Positions 8,451 to 17,687 of a stretch of 64,000 bases of DNA are shown here, one piece after another. The position numbers were made by a program, and so were the translations under genes. The DNA lies in contig NZ_CP048265.1 in the NCBI RefSeq assembly GCF_019469205.1, positions 2,745,610 through 2,809,609 on the forward strand. Reading direction: 5' to 3'. Source of the stretch: Gilliamella sp. ESL0405. Its GTDB lineage: Bacteria; Pseudomonadota; Gammaproteobacteria; Enterobacterales; Orbaceae. The first letter of the stretch is position 1. Every line of letters starts with the position of its first letter. The notes under the pieces were generated by a model. That model made no database searches. It saw nothing but the letters and a program-made list of their open reading frames with translations, and was not told where the DNA came from.

Positions 8451-9329
8451 ATGGATACACCATTTAAATGTATAGGTCTGATTGGGCTTCCACGTAAAAT
8501 AGAAGCAATGCAAACTCATCAAGTGTTGCATGATTGGCTAGTTGAGCTTGGTATTCGTGTTTTAGTCGAAGACCGCTTAGCGGAATATTGCCAGTTTCCC
8601 GCCAACGAATATGCTTCGCTCGATACCATTGGTCAGTTAGCTGATTTAGCCATTGTGGTTGGTGGTGATGGAAATATGCTACGCTCAGCTCGTTACTTAT
8701 CGCACTATAAAATTAAAGTGATTGGTGTTAACCGTGGTAATCTTGGCTTTTTGACTGATATTTTACATGATCAAGTGATTGAACAGTTAACACCTGTCAT
8801 TGCAGGCAAGTATGATGATGATCCACGTTTTTTACTTGAAGTCTCTATTTATGATAATGGTCACTTAATTAATTCCGGTTTTGCGGTTAACGAAATTGTT
8901 GTCACTCCCAATACCGTTGCCCATATGATTGACTATGATGTGTATATCAATGAACGTAATGCTTTTTCACAACGAGCCGACGGCTTAATTATTGCCACAC
9001 CAACCGGATCGACCGCCTATTCATTATCGGCCGGAGGCCCGATTTTAGCACCTCATTTAGATGCTCTGATTATTACACCAATGTTTCCACACTCATTAGC
9101 TATTAGACCGCTGGTGATTAAAAGTGATAATCCTATCCGACTTAAATTTCCAACAACGGCGCTTGATCTTAATATTGCCTGTGATAGCCAAATCATTTTA
9201 CCGGTAAAACCAACGCAAGATGTCATTATTCGCCGTTCATCGTATGAATTTAATTTAATTCATTCAAAAGATTATGACTATTTTAATAATCTTTCAAGTA
9301 AATTGGGCTGGTCTCAAAAAAGGTTTTGA
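8451..9329 (+). CDS. nadK: NAD kinase
   Basis: This 292-residue protein, the same length as E. coli NadK, phosphorylates NAD to NADP. The diagnostic GGDGNML lies at residues 71-77, followed by NRGNLGFLTD. The substrate loop NEIVVTPN and the ATP/NAD-binding ATPTGSTAYSLSAGGPI segment are also present. It is divergent from grpE, as in E. coli. In E. coli recN follows nadK; here recN is about 12 kb away and a hairpin follows nadK instead. Confidence 0.95.
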   Translation: MDTPFKCIGLIGLPRKIEAMQTHQVLHDWLVELGIRVLVEDRLAEYCQFPANEYASLDTIGQLADLAIVVGGDGNMLRSARYLSHYKIKVIGVNRGNLGFLTDILHDQVIEQLTPVIAGKYDDDPRFLLEVSIYDNGHLINSGFAVNEIVVTPNTVAHMIDYDVYINERNAFSQRADGLIIATPTGSTAYSLSAGGPILAPHLDALIITPMFPHSLAIRPLVIKSDNPIRLKFPTTALDLNIACDSQIILPVKPTQDVIIRRSSYEFNLIHSKDYDYFNNLSSKLGWSQKRF

Positions 9330-9340
9330 ACTGCTTAGAT

Positions 9341-9382
9341 AAACTGTTGTAAAGCGATAATAGCAAAGCTTTGCAACAGTTT
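9341..9382 (+). terminator. Long hairpin after nadK
   Basis: A 15-bp stem with one G-U pair, AAACTGTTGTAAAGC (9341-9355) and GCTTTGCAACAGTTT (9368-9382), begins 12 bases after the nadK stop. The run of T after it is short (TTTG), so it may act as a weak terminator or as a 3' mRNA-stabilising structure between the convergent nadK and pgpA. Confidence 0.5.
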
Positions 9383-9438
9383 GTGGAAGTCTTGAAAAGC
9401 ATGCTAGTTTAAAATAAAAGATGAAATATTCGCAATAT

Positions 9439-9942
9439 TTAGCTTGCTAGCAAATAAGCCAATACCCATACCGTAATTGATGAAAAAATAGCTGCAATAA
9501 CATCATCAACCATAATACCAAAACCGCCCGGCACACGCTTATCAAACCAACGAATAGGCCAAGGTTTGGCCATATCAAACAATCTAAATGCGACAAAAGC
9601 AATCGTCACCCATAGTATTGAAAATTGAGGAATGAAATACAGCGTTATCCACATACCGACAAATTCATCCCAAACAATATGACCCGAATCATGAGTATGG
9701 GTATCATCCGACGTTTTTTGGCAAATATAACAACCAAACACAAACGTCACTAAAATAAAAACCCAATATAAAGCAGGTTGTAACCCCCAAAATAAAAGCC
9801 ACAGTGGTATCGCCATTAATGATCCCATAGTACCAGGCATAATGGGTGATAGCCCACTACCCAATCCGACCGCTAAAAAATGAATTGGATTAGTGAGTTT
9901 TAGGTATTTTTTAAAATCTTTATTGCGCGCTTGTTTCGTCAT
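9439..9942 (-). CDS. pgpA: Phosphatidylglycerophosphatase A
   Basis: The 167-residue inner-membrane protein (172 in E. coli) dephosphorylates phosphatidylglycerophosphate to phosphatidylglycerol. It begins with the typical NPIHFLAVGLGSGLSPIMPGTMGS segment, followed by hydrophobic helices and the conserved VWDEFVGMWITL motif with Asp and Glu. Near the C-terminus it has RLFDMAKPWPIRWFDKRVPGGFGIMVDD, the PgpA signature region. In E. coli pgpA follows thiL in the rib/nus cluster; here it stands alone between nadK and argF, each with its own hairpin. Confidence 0.93.
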   Translation of the reverse strand: MTKQARNKDFKKYLKLTNPIHFLAVGLGSGLSPIMPGTMGSLMAIPLWLLFWGLQPALYWVFILVTFVFGCYICQKTSDDTHTHDSGHIVWDEFVGMWITLYFIPQFSILWVTIAFVAFRLFDMAKPWPIRWFDKRVPGGFGIMVDDVIAAIFSSITVWVLAYLLAS

Positions 9943-9970
9943 TCTGATGATAATCGGTTGATAAAATTAT

Positions 9971-9987
9971 GCCGACTTGAGGTCGGC
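9971..9987 (-). terminator. Terminator hairpin after argF
   Basis: Perfect arms GCCGAC (9971-9976) and GTCGGC (9982-9987), flanked by A-rich sequence on the right and T/A-rich sequence on the left. It can work in both directions but lies downstream of argF on the minus strand. A second, AT-only hairpin (10018-10028 with 10035-10045) overlaps the argF stop codon. Confidence 0.6.
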
Positions 9988-10040
9988 AAAAAATTTGCTT
10001 AGCTAACTTTAGCCAGCACTAATAATATTTAGCTATATTA

Positions 10041-11048
10041 TTAGTCTTTAGCTAAGGTTGCAACCATTACTGCTTTGATCGTGTGCAGGCGATTTTCAGC
10101 TTCATCAAAAACGATACTATGTTTAGATTCAAAGACTTCATTTGTCACTTCTAAACCATTTTTCAAACCATACTGGGCAGCCATTTGTTGACCTACTGTG
10201 GTATTCATATCATGGAAAGCCGGTAAGCAATGCATAAATTTAACATTTGGATTCTCGGTTAATTTAATTACATTTTGATTAACTTGGTATGGGGTTAATA
10301 ATTTCACTCGCTCATCCCACACTTCTTTTGGTTCGCCCATGGAAACCCATACATCGGTATAAAGAAAATCAACGCCTTTCACACCTTCAGCGACATCTTC
10401 AGTTAAAACAATTTTAGCGCCTGTTGTTTTAGCTATCTCTTGGCACTTTTGAACAAGCTCTGATTCAGGTTGGCACGCTTTAGGCGCCACTAGTCGGATC
10501 TCCATACCCATTAAGGCAGCGCCTTCCATTAACGAATTGCCCATGTTATTACGAGCATCGCCTAAATAAGCAAATTTAACGCTATTAAGTGGGCGCTCAC
10601 CGATATGCTCTTTCATGGTCATAAAATCTGCTAAAATTTGCGTTGGATGCGCTTCAGTCGTTAAACCATTCCAAACCGGCACACCGGCATATTTTGCCAA
10701 AGTTTCAACAATATCTTGCCCATAACCTCGATACTCAATACCGTCATACATGCGTCCGAGTACTCGAGCTGTATCGGCTATCGACTCTTTATGCCCAATT
10801 TGGCTACCACTTGGTCCTAAATAGGTGACTTGAGCACCTTGATCATATGCACCGACTTCAAAAGCACAACGAGTACGGGTTGAGTCTTTTTCAAAAATTA
10901 AGGCAATATTTTTGCCAACCAAATGTTTTTTCTCAGTGCCTTGTTGTTTAGCCTGCTTTAATTGAATGGAAAGATCGATTAATTGATTGATTTCATTTGG
11001 CGTAAAATCCAGTAAACGTAAAAAATGGCGCTGATAAAAACCGTGCAT
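10041..11048 (-). CDS. argF: Ornithine carbamoyltransferase
   Basis: This 335-residue enzyme makes citrulline from ornithine and carbamoyl phosphate. The carbamoyl-phosphate loop [10 protein letters not shown] is near residue 56, HPTQILADF near 134, and the ornithine-binding HCLPAFHD near 273. The start was set at the ATG at 11046-11048 ([16 protein letters not shown]), which matches the E. coli ArgF/ArgI start and has AGGAG 6 bases upstream. An in-frame ATG 30 bases earlier lacks such a site. The substrate comes from carAB, transcribed divergently next door, and both promoters carry ArgR boxes. It could equally be called argI. Confidence 0.96.
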   Translation of the reverse strand: MHGFYQRHFLRLLDFTPNEINQLIDLSIQLKQAKQQGTEKKHLVGKNIALIFEKDSTRTRCAFEVGAYDQGAQVTYLGPSGSQIGHKESIADTARVLGRMYDGIEYRGYGQDIVETLAKYAGVPVWNGLTTEAHPTQILADFMTMKEHIGERPLNSVKFAYLGDARNNMGNSLMEGAALMGMEIRLVAPKACQPESELVQKCQEIAKTTGAKIVLTEDVAEGVKGVDFLYTDVWVSMGEPKEVWDERVKLLTPYQVNQNVIKLTENPNVKFMHCLPAFHDMNTTVGQQMAAQYGLKNGLEVTNEVFESKHSIVFDEAENRLHTIKAVMVATLAKD

Positions 11049-11087
11049 AACTAGCTCCTGATAGATGTGATAATTCAAGTCATTCTA

Positions 11088-11105
11088 TTTGAATAATTAT
11101 GCATT
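11088..11105. promoter_or_regulatory. ARG box (ArgR operator) upstream of argF
   Basis: The 18-mer TTTGAATAATTATGCATT matches the E. coli ARG box consensus WNTGAATWWWWATTCANW at all but one defined position. It lies 40 bases upstream of the argF start. A weaker half-site is seen three bases to the left (right half AGTCATT at 11078-11084), the usual spacing for paired boxes bound by hexameric ArgR with arginine. Confidence 0.75.
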
Positions 11106-11264
11106 TTCAAGTTAAACCTGATAATATCGTCGATAATCTACAGTAACTTGCAATAAGTCTCAAAAATGAGACATTATTATTTAAATAATTTTAATAATAT
11201 CGCTTTTTTTGTACAAAAAAGTGTAATAAAATGACCATTCATTGAATCCTGAAAGATAAGCGGT

Positions 11265-11303
11265 TTTGAATTTTTATTCATAAATAGTAATTCTTTATTC
11301 AAA
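11265..11303. promoter_or_regulatory. Tandem ARG boxes upstream of carA
   Basis: The first box, TTTGAATTTTTATTCATA (11265-11282), matches the ARG consensus at every defined position. A second box (11286-11303) follows after exactly 3 bases and carries three mismatches. Two boxes 3 bases apart are the standard ArgR hexamer target, so arginine should repress carAB here. The boxes end 15 bases before the carA start. Confidence 0.85.
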
Positions 11304-11317
11304 AGGTCTTTTTAACC

Positions 11318-12478
11318 ATGCAAACTTATGCCCTCCTTATATTACAAGACGGTTCACAATTTATCGGTAAATCAATCGGTGCCAACGGACAAACTGTTGG
11401 TGAGGTCGTTTTTAATACCTCAATGACCGGTTATCAAGAAATACTCACCGACCCTTCATATTGCGAGCAATTAGTCACGTTAACTTACCCCCATATAGGT
11501 AATGTCGGTACTAACAATGCCGATGCTGAATCTAATCAAGTTTATGCAAAAGGGCTGATTATTCGTGATTTACCACTATTAGCCAGCAATTATCGCAATG
11601 AGCTCGATCTTTCGAGTTATTTAAAACAGCATAATGTTATTGCCATTGCCGATATCGATACTCGCCGTTTAACTCGAATCTTGCGTGAAAAAGGGGCTCA
11701 GCATGGCGTGATTATCACGGCAAACGATAAAGAAACTTTACTTGAAAAAGCCGATACCGCTAAACAAATGGCGATCGATTTTAAAGGATTATCCGGACTG
11801 GATTTAGCCCAAAAAGTCACCTGTACAAAAAGCTATTTGTGGACACAAGGTGTATGGACAAGAGAGCAAGAACACCCCGCGGCAAAACCGGAAAGCGCCT
11901 TGCCTTATCATGTTGTGGCTTATGATTTTGGCGTAAAACGTAATATCTTACGGATGTTAGTTGAACGGGGTTGTAAATTGACCATAGTTCCGGCAAAAAC
12001 CTCTGCGCAGGAGGTATTAGCATTAAATCCTGACGGTATATTCCTATCAAATGGTCCCGGTGATCCGGCACCTTGTACTTATGCCATTGATGCCATTAAA
12101 CAGTTTTTAACTACTGACATACCGATATTTGGTATCTGTTTAGGGCATCAACTGTTAGCGTTGGCTTGTGGTGCAAAAACCATAAAAATGAAATTTGGAC
12201 ATCATGGTGGCAATCATCCGGTTAAAGATCTTGAAAATAATCGAGTTATGATTACCGCGCAAAATCATGGTTTTGCCGTTGATGAAATGAGTTTACCGAC
12301 TCACTTACGTGTGACGCATAAATCACTGTTCGACGGTTCGCTACAGGGTATTCATCATAATCAAAAACCGGCTTTTAGCTTTCAAGGTCACCCCGAAGCG
12401 AGTCCCGGGCCTCACGATGCCGCCCCACTATTTGATCACTTTATCGAATTAATTAAAATTTATAAGCAGGAGCAATAA
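11318..12478 (+). CDS. carA: Carbamoyl-phosphate synthase small (glutaminase) subunit
   Basis: This 386-residue subunit (382 in E. coli) hydrolyses glutamine and passes ammonia to CarB. The N-terminal domain contains [21 protein letters not shown]. The class I amidotransferase domain has [12 protein letters not shown], the nucleophile elbow [13 protein letters not shown] (Cys near 270) and the catalytic His-Glu in [11 protein letters not shown]. carB begins one base after the stop codon. The operon feeds both arginine and pyrimidine synthesis, and argF lies divergently upstream. Confidence 0.97.
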   Translation: MQTYALLILQDGSQFIGKSIGANGQTVGEVVFNTSMTGYQEILTDPSYCEQLVTLTYPHIGNVGTNNADAESNQVYAKGLIIRDLPLLASNYRNELDLSSYLKQHNVIAIADIDTRRLTRILREKGAQHGVIITANDKETLLEKADTAKQMAIDFKGLSGLDLAQKVTCTKSYLWTQGVWTREQEHPAAKPESALPYHVVAYDFGVKRNILRMLVERGCKLTIVPAKTSAQEVLALNPDGIFLSNGPGDPAPCTYAIDAIKQFLTTDIPIFGICLGHQLLALACGAKTIKMKFGHHGGNHPVKDLENNRVMITAQNHGFAVDEMSLPTHLRVTHKSLFDGSLQGIHHNQKPAFSFQGHPEASPGPHDAAPLFDHFIELIKIYKQEQ

Positions 12479-12479
12479 C

Positions 12480-15400
12480 ATGCCTAAGCGAACAGATATT
12501 AATAGCATTCTCATTATTGGCGCTGGCCCAATTGTTATTGGTCAAGCTTGTGAATTTGATTATTCCGGCGCTCAAGCTTGTAAGGCTCTGCGTGAAGAAG
12601 GTTATCGGGTTATTTTAGTCAATTCTAATCCTGCCACCATTATGACCGATCCGGAAATGGCGGATGCAACCTATATTGAGCCGATTGATTGGACAACGGT
12701 GAGTAAAATTATTGAACAAGAAAGACCCGATGCCATTTTGCCCACCATGGGCGGACAAACAGCGCTCAATTGTGCGTTAGAACTGGATAAAAGAGGCATT
12801 TTAAAACAATTTAATGTCGAGATGATCGGCGCTACCGCTGATGCAATTGATAAAGCTGAAGATCGCAAACGTTTTGATCAAGCCATGAAAAAAATTGGTC
12901 TTGATACTGCCCGTTCCGGCATTGCTCACTCATTAAAAGAGGCTTATGCCGTACTTGAACAAGTTGGCTTTCCTTGCATTATCCGCCCTTCTTTTACTAT
13001 GGGGGGAACCGGTGGCGGGATTGCTTATAACACTCAAGAATTTGATGAAATTTGTACCCGAGGACTTGATCTGTCGCCCACCAATGAACTCCTCATTGAT
13101 GAGTCATTAATTGGTTGGAAAGAGTATGAAATGGAAGTGGTACGAGATAAAAATGATAACTGCATCATCGTCTGTTCGATTGAAAATGTTGACCCTATGG
13201 GCATTCATACCGGGGATTCCATTACCGTTGCGCCAGCTCAAACTCTAACTGATAAAGAGTATCAAATCATGCGTAACGCATCGATAGCGGTACTTCGTGA
13301 AATTGGCGTTGAAACAGGTGGTTCGAATGTACAATTTTCGGTTGATCCTAAAACCGGACGCTTAATTGTGATTGAAATGAATCCAAGGGTATCACGTTCA
13401 TCAGCATTAGCATCTAAAGCAACCGGTTTTCCAATCGCCAAAATTGCGGCCAAACTTGCGGTCGGCTTTACCCTTGATGAGCTATCTAATGATATTACCG
13501 GAGGTAAAACGCCAGCGTCATTTGAGCCTTCGATCGACTATGTGGTGACAAAAATACCCCGCTTTAATTTCGAAAAGTTTGCCGGGTGTAATGATCGTCT
13601 AACAACCCAAATGAAATCAGTGGGTGAAGTGATGGCTATTGGGCGGACTTTTCAAGAATCATTGCAAAAAGCGCTACGAGGGCTTGAAGTCGGTGCGTGT
13701 GGTTTTGATCCGAAATTTGACAATTATGATGATGAAAAAAATCTCAGCAAAATACGTTATGAACTGCAAGAAGCGGGCGCTGAACGAATTTGGTATATTG
13801 CTGACGCTTTTCGAGCCGGCTTTAGTTTAGATGAAATTTTCACATTAACGAATATCGATCGCTGGTTTTTAGTGCAGATTGAAGAACTTATCAGCCTTGA
13901 AAACCAACTGAAATCGCAATCATTCGCTCGCCTGAATTCAGAATCATTATGGCAACTTAAGCGTAAAGGTTTTTCAGATTTACGTATTGCTAAACTGCTT
14001 AATGTTGAAGAACAAGACGTTCGTGATCGACGAAACCAATACGATATCCATCCTGTATATAAACGAGTTGATACCTGCGCAGCAGAGTTCTCGACCGATA
14101 CAGCTTATCTTTACTCAACCTATGAACAAGAGTGCGAAGCTAAACCACAATTCATTCGCCCGAAGATTATGATATTAGGCGGTGGACCGAATCGGATTGG
14201 GCAAGGTATTGAGTTTGATTACTGTTGTGTACATGCAGCGCTGGCGCTCCGTGAAGACGGTTATGAAACAATTATGGTTAACTGTAATCCGGAAACGGTA
14301 TCTACCGATTATGATACCTCAGATCGACTCTACTTTGAGCCAGTCACACTGGAAGATGTGCTTGAAATTGCTCATGTCGAAAAACCAAATGGCGTAATCG
14401 TACAATACGGCGGGCAAACACCATTAAAATTAGCCAGAGCGCTTGAAGTCGCTGGGCTACCGATTATTGGTACCTCGCCAGATGCGATAGATCAAGCTGA
14501 AGATCGCAAACGTTTTCAGTCGATTGTCGATAAGTTAAAGTTAAAACAGCCAGTTAATGCAACGGTTACCGATATTGAAGATGCGGTGATTAAAGCCGAA
14601 CAAATTGGCTATCCATTAGTGGTCAGACCGTCTTATGTGCTTGGTGGTCGAGCCATGGAAATTGTGTATAACGAGCAAGATTTAAGGCGTTATTTTAAAA
14701 CCGCAGTCAGTGAATCGAATAATGCTCCAGTACTACTTGATCACTTTTTAGATGATGCTATTGAAGTTGATATTGATGTGATTGCCGACGGCGAGCAAAT
14801 CGTCATTGGCGGCATTATGGAGCATATTGAACAAGCGGGTATTCACTCGGGTGATTCTGCTTGTTCATTACCAACATATACTTTAAGCCCGGAAATTTTA
14901 GACCAATTGCGCAAGCAAGCTAAACAGTTAGCGTTAGAACTTAATGTAAAAGGGCTTATGAATGGACAATTTGCCGTCAAAGATAACCAAATTTATTTGA
15001 TTGAAATCAACCCTCGAGCCGCTCGCACCGTGCCATTTGTGTCGAAAGCTACCGGTTTGCCACTAGCGAAAATCGCTGCACGAGTTATGACCGGGCAATC
15101 ACTGGCTAAACAAAATATCACCGAAGAAGTCATACCGCCTTATTACTCAGTAAAAGAGGTGGTATTACCGTTTAATAAATTTAGTGGCGTTGACCCAATT
15201 TTGGGGCCTGAAATGCGTTCAACCGGTGAAGTGATGGGAATTGGTAAAACTTTTGCCGAAGCCTTTGCCAAAGCACAACTTGGTAGCTTATCAAATATGA
15301 AAAAATCGGGAAAAGCTTTGTTATCTGTTCGTGATCAAGACAAAACTCGCTTGTTAGCGATCGCTAAACGATTAATTGCGCATGGCTTTAGTATTGATGC

Positions 15401-15695
15401 TACTTTTGGGACTGCTAAGGCATTACAACAAGCTGGCATACCCTGCCAAATGGTCAAAAAAGAGAACGAAGGGCGCCCCAATATTCATGACCATATTAAA
15501 AATGGCGAATATAGCTATATTCTCAATACCACATCTGGACGGGCTGCTATTGAGGCGTCGAAAATTTTACGCCGTAGCGCAATCCAATATAAAGTGTATT
15601 ACGATACTACGATGAATGCGGCCTATGCCACAACTGCCGCATTAGACTGCGATCCAGCACAATATGTTGTTTCATTGCAAACACTTTATGCATAA
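12480..15695 (+). CDS. carB: Carbamoyl-phosphate synthase large subunit
   Basis: The 1071-residue protein (1073 in E. coli) has the internal duplication of CarB. Each half has an ATP-grasp unit: first [27 protein letters not shown] and [18 protein letters not shown]; second [28 protein letters not shown] and [18 protein letters not shown]. The oligomerisation domain lies between them. The C-terminal MGS-like domain (from about 935, LLSVRDQDK onward) binds the allosteric effectors ornithine, UMP and IMP. It carries out bicarbonate phosphorylation and carbamate phosphorylation using ammonia channelled from CarA. Confidence 0.97.
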   Translation: MPKRTDINSILIIGAGPIVIGQACEFDYSGAQACKALREEGYRVILVNSNPATIMTDPEMADATYIEPIDWTTVSKIIEQERPDAILPTMGGQTALNCALELDKRGILKQFNVEMIGATADAIDKAEDRKRFDQAMKKIGLDTARSGIAHSLKEAYAVLEQVGFPCIIRPSFTMGGTGGGIAYNTQEFDEICTRGLDLSPTNELLIDESLIGWKEYEMEVVRDKNDNCIIVCSIENVDPMGIHTGDSITVAPAQTLTDKEYQIMRNASIAVLREIGVETGGSNVQFSVDPKTGRLIVIEMNPRVSRSSALASKATGFPIAKIAAKLAVGFTLDELSNDITGGKTPASFEPSIDYVVTKIPRFNFEKFAGCNDRLTTQMKSVGEVMAIGRTFQESLQKALRGLEVGACGFDPKFDNYDDEKNLSKIRYELQEAGAERIWYIADAFRAGFSLDEIFTLTNIDRWFLVQIEELISLENQLKSQSFARLNSESLWQLKRKGFSDLRIAKLLNVEEQDVRDRRNQYDIHPVYKRVDTCAAEFSTDTAYLYSTYEQECEAKPQFIRPKIMILGGGPNRIGQGIEFDYCCVHAALALREDGYETIMVNCNPETVSTDYDTSDRLYFEPVTLEDVLEIAHVEKPNGVIVQYGGQTPLKLARALEVAGLPIIGTSPDAIDQAEDRKRFQSIVDKLKLKQPVNATVTDIEDAVIKAEQIGYPLVVRPSYVLGGRAMEIVYNEQDLRRYFKTAVSESNNAPVLLDHFLDDAIEVDIDVIADGEQIVIGGIMEHIEQAGIHSGDSACSLPTYTLSPEILDQLRKQAKQLALELNVKGLMNGQFAVKDNQIYLIEINPRAARTVPFVSKATGLPLAKIAARVMTGQSLAKQNITEEVIPPYYSVKEVVLPFNKFSGVDPILGPEMRSTGEVMGIGKTFAEAFAKAQLGSLSNMKKSGKALLSVRDQDKTRLLAIAKRLIAHGFSIDATFGTAKALQQAGIPCQMVKKENEGRPNIHDHIKNGEYSYILNTTSGRAAIEASKILRRSAIQYKVYYDTTMNAAYATTAALDCDPAQYVVSLQTLYA

Positions 15696-15756
15696 ATATT
15701 GACTAAAAAGTAAGCCTGTAAAATACATAGCGGCTGACAGATTTGCGCAAAACAAG

Positions 15757-15790
15757 AACCTTAGTACGATTAAAATATAGTACTAAGGTT
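15757..15790 (+). terminator. Perfect inverted repeat after carB
   Basis: Perfect 11-bp arms AACCTTAGTAC (15757-15767) and GTACTAAGGTT (15780-15790) around a 12-base AT loop, 61 bases after the carB stop. The following tail GATTTAAAAA has only three T, so this is a likely but atypical terminator or a 3' mRNA-end structure. The rest of the 260-base gap shows nothing else. Confidence 0.55.
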
Positions 15791-15955
15791 GATTTAAAAA
15801 TGGTGATAATTTGCAGGCTTTTCGCACTTGTATTAACTTTACGCTAAATAAACCTTAATCACTTGCCATTGACTAATGTTGCATCTTATTTATTTGCTAT
15901 ATCCAAATTATAAGTAAATTTTTATTTAAATTGTCGACGATTTAATTAATTGTAT

Positions 15956-16378
15956 TTATTTAGAATTTTGATTAACTATAGCTAAAATATCGGCCTCTGT
16001 CAGTTTCTGCGTCGGATTAGCAAAAGCGTAACAAGTTGGTTTTTTGTCAATAAAGACCTCTGATGTAAAATCCAAATTCTTAATATCATTAAAAATCCAG
16101 GCAGCAAGATAATAATTTTGTGTGCCGGTTAAATGATAATAAAGGTGAGATCCGCACTGCTGACAAAATGCTCTTTCAGCCCATTGTGATGAAGGATAAT
16201 GACGTATATTGTCTTGACCTTCTACGGTAAGCTCACCGTTATACATTAATGACATAAAAGGTCCGGCACTCCACTTCCGACAGGTTTCACAGTGACAGGC
16301 ACTTAAATGTAAGTTTTTGAAAGGGACAACCAACTTAACTTTGCCACATAAACATGTCCCATGATACTCAGTTGACAT
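15956..16378 (-). CDS. GFA-family zinc-binding protein (glutathione-dependent formaldehyde-activating-like)
   Basis: This 140-residue protein has the complete cysteine pattern of the GFA / CENP-V domain: GTCLCGKV near residue 8, CHCETCRKWSAGPF near 28-41 and FCQQCGSHLYY near 70-80, which bind two zinc ions. Family members include the formaldehyde-glutathione condensing enzyme of Paracoccus, but most have no proven reaction, so only the fold can be stated. It is a single-gene unit with a usable ribosome site (AAAGGAG) before its ATG. Confidence 0.85.
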   Translation of the reverse strand: MSTEYHGTCLCGKVKLVVPFKNLHLSACHCETCRKWSAGPFMSLMYNGELTVEGQDNIRHYPSSQWAERAFCQQCGSHLYYHLTGTQNYYLAAWIFNDIKNLDFTSEVFIDKKPTCYAFANPTQKLTEADILAIVNQNSK

Positions 16379-16452
16379 AAATACTCCTTTTTGATTGAAA
16401 TGAATAATTTTTACTCAAACCTAAATCATTATAACTAAAAAACAAGCAAATC

Positions 16453-16490
16453 TTGTCAAGAAGTTTCAGAAACACCCTACGTTTTAGTAA
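16453..16490 (+). repeat. Short intergenic repeat, copy 1
   Basis: This 38-base stretch, from TTGTCAAGAAGTTTCAGAAA to CCTACGTTTTAGTA, recurs with about six differences at 61129-61166. It sits between the GFA-family gene and the initiator tRNA gene. The element type is not recognised. Confidence 0.55.
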
Positions 16491-16569
16491 AAAAACCGTA
16501 TTTATTTGTTTAAAAATGTTTAAAATTAGCTCGATTAAGCAAAAAGGTATTGCTTTATTATTTTATTAC

Positions 16570-16575
16570 TATAAT
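16570..16575 (+). promoter_or_regulatory. -10 element of the initiator tRNA promoter
   Basis: TATAAT lies 16 bases before the mature tRNA 5' end, so transcription would begin a few bases upstream of the tRNA. A clear -35 is not obvious at standard spacing (TTGCTT at 16550-16555 is 14 bases away). Confidence 0.5.
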
Positions 16576-16591
16576 ATAGCCACCTCTTTGA

Positions 16592-16668
<77 letters not shown>

Positions 16669-16708
16669 ATTCCTCAAAAATCTATTCTAAATTATTCTTA
16701 ATAATAAA

Positions 16709-17593
16709 CTATTCTGATTTCGGTACAGCCAGTAGCGTTGATACAGCTTCACTAATTCTTCTAGCAATATAGCTATTATTCATGGTGTACAAATGGATAC
16801 CGTCAACATTTTGTGAAACCAAATCAACAATCTGATCGATAGCATAAGCAATACCGGCGTCACGGAACGCATCAGGGTGATGCTCGTATTTCTCCATCAT
16901 CTGTTTGAATTTCTTCGGTAGATTTACGCCACACATCGATACCATACGTTCAATTTGGTTTTTGTTCGTTACCGGCATAATCCCTGCTTCAATTGGTACA
17001 TTAATTCCCATATCACGGGCTTTGTCTAAGAAAGTATAAAAATAGTCATTATCAAAAAATAGCTGTGATATGAGTTGATCTGTTCCGGCACTCACCTTTT
17101 CTTTTAAATGTATTAAATCTTGTTTTAGCGTTGATGCTTCAAGATGTCCTTCAGGATAACATGCCCCAATCACATTAAAATCACCATTTTCTTTAATAAA
17201 TGAAACCAGCTCGCTGGCATAGCGAAAATCATCTTTAGGTGTAACTGTCGGGCTAATATCGCCTCGCAGTGCAAGCACATTATCGATACCGGCACATTTA
17301 AGATCATGAAGAATTTTTTGCATTTCTGCTTTATCAAAATTAATTCCCGGCAAATGAGCAACACTTTCAATGCCATAAGTATGTTTGACAGAGTGGGCGA
17401 TATCAATTGTCGTTTGACCATTCAAACTACCACCAGCGCCATAAGTAACACTGATAAAATCAGGTTTGAAGTAACCAAGTTCACGCAATGTGCTATAGAT
17501 TGTCTCTAAAGGTGACGTTTTTTTAGGGGGAAAAACTTCAAAAGAGAACACGGTTTTTTTATTAAAGAGTAAATTTGTTTTCATCTGTATCAT
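16709..17593 (-). CDS. metF: 5,10-methylenetetrahydrofolate reductase
   Basis: This 294-residue FAD-dependent TIM barrel makes 5-methyl-THF, the methyl donor for MetE. FSFEVFPPKK near residue 15 is the family N-terminus (catalytic Glu), followed by ISVTYGAGGS, ALRGD, and SQLFFDNDYF near 165. To my reading the sequence is closer to the lactic-acid-bacteria type (SVTYGAGGS, CYPEGH) than to E. coli MetF. It is downstream of metE on the same strand, 94 bases apart with a strong hairpin between. The first ATG (17593) was kept; a second lies 9 bases on, and neither has a good ribosome site. Confidence 0.93.
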   Translation of the reverse strand: MIQMKTNLLFNKKTVFSFEVFPPKKTSPLETIYSTLRELGYFKPDFISVTYGAGGSLNGQTTIDIAHSVKHTYGIESVAHLPGINFDKAEMQKILHDLKCAGIDNVLALRGDISPTVTPKDDFRYASELVSFIKENGDFNVIGACYPEGHLEASTLKQDLIHLKEKVSAGTDQLISQLFFDNDYFYTFLDKARDMGINVPIEAGIMPVTNKNQIERMVSMCGVNLPKKFKQMMEKYEHHPDAFRDAGIAYAIDQIVDLVSQNVDGIHLYTMNNSYIARRISEAVSTLLAVPKSE

Positions 17594-17626
17594 CCATTGG
17601 TGTGATTACTATTATCCTTACTGACA

Positions 17627-17654
17627 TTTCCGCCGCCAAAATCGGCGGCGGAAA
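17627..17654 (-). promoter_or_regulatory. GC-rich intercistronic hairpin between metE and metF
   Basis: Perfect 11-bp arms TTTCCGCCGCC (17627-17637) and GGCGGCGGAAA (17644-17654) around a 6-base loop. On the transcribed (minus) strand no run of T follows, so it is more likely a partial terminator or a structure that stabilises the upstream metE mRNA and lowers metF output. Confidence 0.6.
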
Positions 17655-17687
17655 TTAAGGTAAAGCAAATTAATTAACGCAACAGTG

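Noticed and set aside
13639..15615. Several 60-80 codon frames inside carB in other frames
   Set aside because: They are shadows of the intact 1071-codon carB frame.
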